This document shows positions 52,201 through 61,200 of a stretch of 64,000 bases of DNA, in pieces. The stretch lies in the NCBI GenBank assembly GCA_013365365.1, contig JABVXU010000152.1:1-64000 (forward strand), read 5' to 3'. How positions within the stretch are numbered: position 1 is the first letter of the stretch; each line of letters starts with the position of its first letter. The DNA is from Cruorifilaria tuberocauda. Lineage: Eukaryota; Nematoda; Chromadorea; Rhabditida; Onchocercidae. The notes below the pieces were generated by a model. That model was not told the origin of the DNA, did not search any database, and worked only from the letters and a program-made list of their open reading frames with translations. The translations under genes and the position numbers were made by a program.

Positions 52201-55200
52201 AAAAAGTAGCCAAATTAAGTCATCGTAAAATAAAAAATAAATTTCAAATAAAAAGTTTCAGGTTGAATGGCTTCATAATGGTCATCCTTTGAAAGCTGGT
52301 AGTCGGTACCGCCTGATGAATGATTTCGGTTTCGTATCTTTGGATATCGATTACGTTATTGCTGAAGATGCCGGAACGTATACACTGCTTATTACAAATC
52401 CAGAAGGTAAGGTTCAGGAGGTGATACGGATAATTGCACTTATTCTAAATAAATAAAATCGTGAAAAAAGTGCGAGATTGGGGTCAGGATAGGTTCAGAT
52501 TGAAGAACTAATTAATAATAATTATTTTGAATTGACAAAATTTGTGAAATTCTTATTTGTAAATCAAATTGAAAAAAATTCCGGTTCGACAATATCGATG
52601 TGAAACATGCATTTTGGTTCTATAAATATTATAGGTAGTGCCGAAACAAGCACACATTTCGATGTAGAACGATTGAAGAATGTTTATATGGATACGGAAC
52701 ATCCGGAAAGTTTACGAAGAATTCAGGAAATTGAAGCAATACAACCAGCAAAACCGACTGAAGAAGAATTGCTACCTGAAAAGCCATCTTTCACGCAACT
52801 CTTGAACGGTCCTACAGAAGTCCTTAGAGAAGGACAGTCAGTACATATGGATTGTATGGTACAGCCAATTAATGATCCTAATTTGCAGGTACTCTTATTA
52901 TTTATTTTTTGATGAGATGTAATTTTGAGATTAATTAAAATTAATTAAATATAATTACTTCTGGAATTTAGCTCGGGAAATTTTCTAAATGTATTTTCCG
53001 TCAAATTTCTCAAATTTATCTGAAAATTCTGAGTATAGCTATTGCTTAAAATGAAAATTTTTCACAGATTGAATGGTTCCTGAATGGTTATCCGATTATG
53101 TTCGGGTCACGTATTCGAACCATGCATGATTTCGGTTACGTAGGTCTTGAATTCTTGCACATTCATCCGGAAGATTCGGGTACTTATACATGTAAAGCAA
53201 GCAATGCAGCTGGTGAAGCAACTACCGAATTCTTTATCGAATGCAAACGTAAGCATCACTGAAATTTGTGGTATTAGGAAATGCTGATGCAGCGTAATCT
53301 AGCGTATTTTACGTGCTTATTGTAGCTTACAGTAATCTGATACAGGTTTAATTTTTACTTTAAACAGAACTGTCTTCTTAAAATAGAATTAGAAAGTATG
53401 ATAATGTTGCAAGAGTAATAGATTATCAGTATATTTGCAGCACGAAGAAATATCTATCTTGATACTCAACATGCAGAATCATGGGCAAAAATACAGGAAA
53501 TTGAAAATTATCAACCGCCACGTGAACCATCACCTGAAATTTCTTTTCCACCACCAACTTTCACTGTACCTCTACAGGTGAGTCTTTGTTATTTTCAGTG
53601 GAATATTAATTTGATTTTAATATATGAAATAAATTTTATGGAAATTCTGATACTTTTGATACCTTGTAGAATTTCGATGGTATCGTTGACGGTGAAAGTG
53701 TTCGATTGGAATGTCGACTACAACCAATTAATGATCCAACCTTAAAAGTATATTGGACCAAAAATGGTTTGCCGTTACCGGAAGGTAATTTGCATAGTTT
53801 TCAGGAAAATCAAATTGATATATTTAAGAATATCAATTTATTTTGAAAAGGTTTAATAAATAAAAAGTATAAATGAATTTAGAAAGAATTTGGATAAATG
53901 TATTTATAAAATTTTGGTATTATTATTCAGAATTGTTATGTAACAATTTGATTTATCTGAAATCTTCCGTGTTATTACTGATTTATATTCATTCAGCATA
54001 AATCAGTAATCATACTTTCAGGAAGTCGTTTCATGCCGGCACGTAATTTGGATTATGTAACATTGGATTTACTGGCTGTATATGGTGAAGATTCCGGAAT
54101 GTATTCATGTCGGGCGGTTAGTGAATTCGGTGAAGCAACAACTTCCTGTACTGTCACATGTCAACGTTAGTTAATTATTTAATTGACATTTTTTCTAAGA
54201 GTATTTGTAGCACTTTGAATTCATGTTTGAATATATTATATAGAAAATATGGAAATACTGAAAATATTGAAAACATTTAGCAACGGAATCGCTGCTTTTG
54301 GATACTCAGCATCAAGAATCTTGGAATCAAATTCAAGACATAGAAAATCGTCGTCCACAAGAGCCTATCTATTTTGAACCAGAAAAAATACCACCACGAT
54401 TTGTGGTACCTCTACCTGCACAAATTGGTGAATTCAATGAAGGTGAACCAATTCATTTAGAAGGACAGGTTAGTTTCATTAAAATTTATTTGCAATGTAA
54501 CTGTTCTTGGAATGATAGCATATACTCACATTAGCATCTTTAATTATTTACTGATAAAATTAATTCAGGAAAATGAAATACCTAACTTTTGTTAGTGGAT
54601 TCCTTTTTGATTGCTATTTGACCTAACTTGGTCAAACTTTACATTAATCACTGATTGTAAATAATCGATTTTAATGATCAGATCGATCTGGAATAGTGGA
54701 TTAAAAAGTGCTTTTGATCTTAAAATTTTCTAATCTTGAAAGTTTTTCAGATAGAACCTACCAATGATAATGAACTGATAGTGGAGTGGTATCAAAATGG
54801 ACAACCGCTTGCAAATGGTTATCGCTTCCGGAAAACGCATGATTTTGGATATGTTTCACTGGATATCCTTTATGCTTTTCCTGAAGATAGTGGAGAATGG
54901 ACATGCGTTGCAAGTAATAGATTAGGTAACTCTTCCTTCTTTGTATTTTCCACTACTTTTATAAATCAATAGCTTTATTGACTTTAAGGAAACCCGTGGC
55001 TTAAAGTTTTCTGAGAACGATCTATTTTTCTTAGAACTGTTATTTAATTTTAAAATGATTACTTAACTTAAGGAATTTCAACTTTAGGTGATGCTCAGTC
55101 AACGGCAACATTCCAAATTATCGGCAAGAAAGTAATCTACAGTGATAGCCAACATCCAGAAAGTTTACAAAGAATTCGAGAAATTGAAGCACCAAAAGAA

Positions 55201-58200
55201 ATAGCACCAGAAACACCAGAATTAAAACCTTTAGCACCGCAATTTTTGCAACCATTAGGAACCGTCGAAAGAATCGAAGGCCAACCTGCGCATTTTGAAA
55301 CCAGGTTCTACTTTTAACATGCGATATTAAATTATTAAATTTAGATGTAAACTGAAATCTGCTGAATTTCAGTTGCATTCTGCAAGCTTTCACACGAGGA
55401 TGATAATTTTTCATCATTCAAAACAATTTCAATTTGAGACTATGATTTTTATAAATTTCATTTTTATCTTAGCTATTATTTAACGAGGAATCTGGTTGTT
55501 GTGTATTTTAGGGTAACACCAATCAATGACCCGAAGATGAGAATTCAATGGTTCAAAGATGGCGCTCCTCTGTTAAACAGTAATCGATTCCATCACACAT
55601 CTGACTTTGGTTTTGTCGGTTTGGATATTTCTTATACTGTTCCGGAAGATTCTGGTGTATATACGGTTGTAGCAGAAAATGAAGAAGGACAGGATCAAGC
55701 AGAGGGAGAGCTTTCTGTTGATACCAAATCAGGTTTGCAGTATAGTTTTAATGAAATTTTTTTTTAAAACATGAATTAAATAGATATAGATTGTGATATC
55801 ATGCGTTAAATATTTGAAAATTTTTTAAATTTGATCAAAGATAACATTTAGCTATTGTTGGTGATACGCAACATGAAAGTAGTTGGCAAAAGATTCAAAT
55901 ATTGGAGCAATCGAAAACGAAGCCTGAAGAAGCTCCGGAATCAGATCATGGTCCACCTCATTTTACGCAACAGTTAAATTCCAATGAAAATGTTATCGAA
56001 GGACAACCAGCACACTTTGAAGCACAATATGAACCAATTAATGATCCACAACTAGCAATTTTATGGTAAGCTTGGAAACTTCATATGAATCTGAAGATTT
56101 CATGAATTTAAGTGATTTTCAAATCTTGTACAGCGGAGGCAATCGATCTGAAGTGATATTACTTTATCCTTTATTACTTTCACTTTTATCCTTAAGTTAT
56201 TTAGCAGAAATATCCAAGAATTTTAAAATTTTGAATGATATTGTAAAATAATTTACACGAAATATTTACTTTCTACTCTCGTTTCATTCTCATTAAGCTA
56301 AATATTTTTCGTAAATTTTAAATTTAATTACGAAAAAGTTTCAAAATTCATTTTAGGTTTCATAATGGACGTCCATTAGCTGCTAGTAGTCGTATTTCAA
56401 TGAGGAATGAATTTGGTTTGATAACACTTGATATACATTATGTGCTACCGGAAGATATCGGTGAATTCCGTTGCCTGATACGGAATGCAGTTGGTGAAGA
56501 TCGAACATCCGGCAATTTGCAATGTCAAACTCGAGCAAGCATTCTTGCCGAAGTGCAACATCCAGACAGTTGGAAAAGAATTCAAGTGAATCATTTTAAT
56601 TCAAGAATAATTTATCACTTATATAAAAGTAAAATCACATTATAGTGGTAGAAAGAATTTTAGGAAATTGAAGCACCGAAGATTATACCAAGTGCTCCAG
56701 AATCGATAGTTTATGCAAAACCAACTTTCACTCAACCCTTGCAAAGTATAGCTGATGTACCGGAAGGAAGTGCTATTCTTCTAGAAGCAAGAATTATACC
56801 TGTTAATGATCCAAAGCTACAAATTCTATGGTAAAGTTTTTGTAATTTCTTCTTAAATTACTGATAAGCTGGGAGGCAAATAATCAATTTTGTAACTTTA
56901 ACTCAAATCTAGACAATTAGGTATTTTAATTGAAACAAAAGAAAACTATTCAGGTTCCATAATGATGCTCCATTACAACAAAGTAGCTGGCATACAATGA
57001 CTAATGATTTTGGATGTGTCACTTTGCGCATTTCACCTGTTTACCCTCATCATTCTGGTGTCTACTCCTGTAAAGCAGTAAATGAACAGGGAGCAGCTGT
57101 AACAAGCGCAAATGTCACTATCTTGGGTATTTGTTGAAAAATATATTTAGGATTAAATTGAAACGAAAATTTATTTGTTGACTACATCAAGTTTATATCC
57201 AACTTGAAATTTCCACCTACAGGTGCGGATAGTTTGGAGGTAGAAACTCAGCATCCAGATTCCCTGAAAAGAATTCAAGAACTGGAATCGATTGATAAGA
57301 ATGCTCGTTTTGAACTACCTGAACCAGAGTTCGATAAACCGAACTGGATCAAAGCATTTGATAATATTGATAATTTACAAGAGGGTGAAATCGTACACTT
57401 AGTTGGATATGTGGAACCAGTTGGTGATCCTCATTTGAAGATCGAGTGGTATCTGAATGGCGCTCCCTTAAAGAACTGTAATTTTATTTTATATTTCAAA
57501 TTGAATTTTAAAAAGAAACTGAAGTTATCTTAGAATATTACAAGAAATGAAATTGAAGAATTTGTTTACCATTTCTTATTTTCTTCATTTTATTTCACGT
57601 ACTTCATGATTGTTTTTTTTTTTTAATTTACATTTTGCAAATTTACAGCAAATCGATATCGTCATGAAAATGATTTTGGAAATATCACACTAACAATTGT
57701 TCATGTTCTTCCGGAAGATTCTGGCGTATACACGTGTAAAGCTATAAATAAACATGGTGAAGCTACTACCAGTGCTACAGTGAAAGTTGCTGGTTCGTTA
57801 TAAATACTATTTTACAATCATTTCAAAAACAATAAGCATTTTCTAGCAGTTTCTTTTTTCTTTCTGTAAATGCAAATAAAGTGTTGAATAATCTATTTTC
57901 AGGTTATGAATCAATCGTACGTGACACGCAACATCCAGTATCTTGGGAAAAGATTCAGATTCTTGAAACACCTGCAATAATCGAAGAGACTGAGGAAGTT
58001 ATTGAAAAAGAAAAACCACGTTTTCTCACTCAACTTGAATCAGCAACTGATGTTCCTGAAGGTGCGATTGTACACCTGGAAGCAACATTCCAACCTTCTC
58101 GTGATCCTGATCTTAAGGTTTCTTTTACTCTTTATTTTTCTGCAAATGAAAACTTTAAGAAATTTTGAAATTTCTTCATTAATTCATTTTATTTTCATTA

Positions 58201-61200
58201 GTTTGATTGTGCTTACATATCAGCCGATGATATCAAGTTTTTGAATTGTGATAAAATCTTCGCATGACCCTTGCAAATTCACATTACTTTTATTGCTACA
58301 ATTTCTTATTAATTTAATGAATTAATATTATAAAATAGATTTGATTGATTTCAGTAATTTTTCCAGGTCATTTGGTTACGCAATGGACAACCACTTGGTG
58401 CTAGTCAGTTGGTGAAAACAACAAGTGAATTAGGTTGGGCAGCCTTGGATATTAGTGGTGTTAATCCTGATCATAATGGTATTTACACACTTAAAATCAT
58501 CAATAGTGAAGGTGAAGCTGCTTCATCGGCATCTATCAAGGTTATTTGCAATTTTAATCCTGAAAAGTTCACGACACGTTTCGAATCCATTCATTCTATT
58601 ATCTGTTTGTTCATTCATATCACATGCATAATAGTAGCATTTGAGTAGCAATTTGTTTTTTGCAAACGAATTGTAGGCATGAATTCTTGTTCGCAGATAA
58701 AATACTTTATTTTAGGTAGCTGGTATTGGTGATATTTTATTGGATACTGCTCATGAAGAATCATGGCGTCGAATTCAAGAAATTGAAGCACCAAGAGAAA
58801 AAACACCCGGTAAGTGAAATTATTTGTGCAAAAGGTTTTTCATTTTTAAATTCTAAAATTTCATATAGACAACTATCAAATTTGCTTAGTATTTGGGATC
58901 ACATGAATCTTTTTGTTTTTCTTTGAGGTAAAATACTGGTTTGATGATTAGGAAATCCTAGCTTTAACATACTTCAACAGTTTTTGTTAAACTTTAGATA
59001 TCATAATTAATTTTCATTTCAATGACCTATTGACATTATAGAGCCACCGCCACCAGTTTACGACGCTCCAGCATTTCATGAACACATTTCGGATATTGAA
59101 TGCGGTGAAGGTGAACCATCACACTTCGAAGCGATCATTGTACCAATTAATGATCCCAATTTACAAGTCACATGGTTCCGTAATGGACAACCATTGGCAC
59201 ATGGTTCGAAATATGCAATTTCTCGAGATTTTGGCTTTTGCACCTTGGATATCGGTTACACATATCCTGAAGATCAAGTACAATTTAAATTTTCATAATC
59301 AAATGTGATATTTCTTTTCTAGAGATCAAGTAAAGATTAAGCAAGCGTGAAACACGTTGATTATGGAAGAATTGATATTTAAGCATTCGTTTAAAATTTA
59401 GGGTGTATATCAGTTACGCTTGACAAACGAAAATGGTGAAGCGGTGTCCAGTGCTACGCTGAAATGTTATCCGAAAGAGGCGATATTTGGTGATACGCAG
59501 CATATGGAATCATGGAAACAAATACAGGTTCATCCAACAAGCATTAGTTACATTTTGTATTCAATCTTCCCAATAGTCTATTGAAATACTTATACGTCTA
59601 TACGTTATGAATTTAGGAATTAGAAGCACCGAAAACACCGTTACCCGAAATACCGCCACCTCCTAAAATATTACCTCGATTTCTTACACATATTCAAAGT
59701 CCTGGCGATCTCTATGAAGGACAACCGACACACTTTGAAGCTACCATAGAACCAATAGATGATCCAAATCTTAGGATACAGTGGTGAGTGCCTGTTTGAA
59801 AATATTGCTGACAACTGTCGTGAAAATTTTTTGAATCGAGAATTTTAACCTTAAATAAAGTTTTATTATAAAAGTTTGTCCCTTATGGAAGAATAGTGAT
59901 AATATCATTAGCATATTGTTAATGGATAGTTTTATTTTGATTATTGATGATTGAAATTACATTTCAAAATTTGATTGGAAGTTGGAAAGAAAACTGATTG
60001 ATCCCTGAAATTGTACGAACTGCTCCATTTAGACAATAATTAATACTATAATATACTGTTGTTAAGGAATCAATATGTAATCATTTAAAGAGTAAGCCGG
60101 TGGTAAACTGGAAAGTTATTTAAAGTAAAAGATTTTCGTTACAGATTTTAAGGCTGCTACTGGATATTTTCAATATGAAGTTTTATTTCGGTTTTTCCTA
60201 GCAGTTATATTTATTTATTTATTTGTTTTATTTATTGATCATATTCAGGTTCTTGAATGGAAGTCCAATATCAGCGAGTTCACGAGTAAAGATGATTAAT
60301 GATTTTGGTTGGATTATCATGGATATAAGTGCAAGCGAATCACGAGATAGTGGTGAATGGATGTGTGTTGTGTCGAATGAAGTTGGAGAAGCGAAAAGTT
60401 CGGCATCGATTAATGTTTTAAGTAAAGAAAGCATCATTTTTGATTCAATGCAACCACAAAGTCTTGAAAGAATTATGGAGATGGAAGCTGAGAAACCAGT
60501 TCCTGATGAAGCTGCACCAAAAGTTAGCTTTAGTATTCATCAGTCAATAAAAGAATTAAATAATAAATAAGATTTATTAATATTTATTTTAAAAGCTTAC
60601 AGCAGCAGAAAGTTGAAAGACTTCAATTATTAATTTAATTAATTGTGATTTCATTAATTTCAATTAAGTAATTTTCGTGGATTTTTTATTTCCAGATTTT
60701 CGATCCGCCACAAATTACTGTTCATCTAGAAAAACCAGAAAGTCTTACCGAAGGGGATAGTACTCATTTAGAAGCTCAATTTACACCAACTGATGATCCG
60801 GATCTTAAAGTAGAATGGTACCGTGATGGAAAACCTTTGTTTCATGCAAATCGATATAAGATGGTTCAAGATTTCGGCTTTGCAATTCTTGATATTTTGC
60901 ATCTCTTTGCCCAGGTTTTATTTTTCGTCACTCTCTGAGTCTGCTATAACTATATTTATTCAATTTTCAAATTTAAGACTGCACAGAAGTAATGTAATAG
61001 ATTAAAATTGCTATTTGTTAATTATAGCTTTAATTTGCTTTTAACATTCTGGTAACATTCTACAAAAATGATGAAATGTAAGTTACGATTTTGAAGTAAT
61101 TTTTATTTTAACTTTAGGATGCTGGTGAATATACCGTGAAAGTAATTAATTCTGCGGGTGAAGCGAGCTCATCAACTACCTTGGAAATTGCGTCCAAAGA